NCBI RefSeq assembly: GCF_006861775.1
Contig: NZ_VDGG01000043.1
Location: forward strand, 1-32,839
Length of the DNA stretch: 32,839 bases
Source of the DNA: Psychrobacillus soli
GTDB lineage: Bacteria; Bacillota; Bacilli; Bacillales_A; Planococcaceae
Direction: 5' to 3'
The notes under the pieces were generated by a model. That model searched no databases, had not been told where the DNA came from, and saw only the letters and a program-made list of their open reading frames with translations. A program made the position numbers and the translations under genes. Of this stretch, positions 32,839-32,839 are shown piece after piece (positions within the stretch are counted from its first letter, which is position 1; each line of letters begins with the position of its first letter).

Positions 32839-32839
32839 G

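Overview
The window looks like a chromosomal segment from a low-GC, endospore-forming member of the Bacillales, most likely the Planococcaceae (Lysinibacillus / Psychrobacillus / Sporosarcina relatives). The spore genes gerQ, cwlJ and rsfA, the bacillithiol gene bshB2, hemQ and lipL, strong GGAGG-type ribosome binding sites and many TTG/GTG starts all fit. The genus is inference; there is no rRNA gene in the window.

Layout. 1-723: gene-free, with a structured dispersed repeat (a second, inverted copy lies at 32710-32838) and a five-copy 21-nt direct repeat. 724-3705: a gene of unknown function, a YbaK-type deacylase, a YczE-type membrane protein and a P-loop protein. 3799-4989: kbl, 2-amino-3-ketobutyrate CoA ligase. 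5148-8820 (minus strand): a metallophosphoesterase, an APC permease and a short-chain dehydrogenase. 9153-19520 (plus strand): a tightly packed 13-gene run encoding a bacterial microcompartment (BMC). 19717-20676: an SDR-type threonine dehydrogenase. 20700-32608: mostly core Bacillales genes (YjiH family, bshB2-yojF, pdxK, a DUF4230 gene, ung-ywdI-ywdK, gerQ-cwlJ, hemQ, lipL, rsfA, DUF1450, ywfO, ywgA), with an order resembling the ywd/ywf region of Bacillus subtilis.

The notable system is the BMC operon. It encodes a DeoR regulator, a class III aminotransferase-fold enzyme (candidate phospho-lyase), an APH-type kinase, an ethanolamine-type permease, a HAD phosphatase, a small protein with an encapsulation-peptide-like N-terminus, a CoA-acylating aldehyde dehydrogenase, a BMC-H shell protein, PduL, a second unusual cargo-like protein, a BMC-P (EutN/CcmL) protein, a second BMC-H with a C-terminal tail, and malate dehydrogenase. 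No B12-dependent diol dehydratase, ethanolamine ammonia-lyase or glycyl-radical enzyme is present. The parts fit a kinase plus phospho-lyase route: an amino alcohol is phosphorylated, the phospho-amino alcohol is split to an aldehyde, ammonia and phosphate, and the aldehyde goes to acyl-CoA and acyl phosphate inside the shell. This resembles the RMM-type BMC of mycobacteria and rhodococci, for which 1-amino-2-propanol has been proposed as substrate.

The location adds to this. kbl and tdh, the two enzymes that handle 2-amino-3-ketobutyrate and are often neighbours in bacteria, bracket the BMC block on the same strand. Threonine dehydrogenase makes 2-amino-3-ketobutyrate, which loses CO2 to give aminoacetone. 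The SDR beside the BMC could reduce aminoacetone to 1-amino-2-propanol, which the BMC would convert through propionaldehyde to propionyl-CoA or propionyl phosphate. This is a hypothesis from gene content; ethanolamine, through acetaldehyde, is the main alternative substrate.
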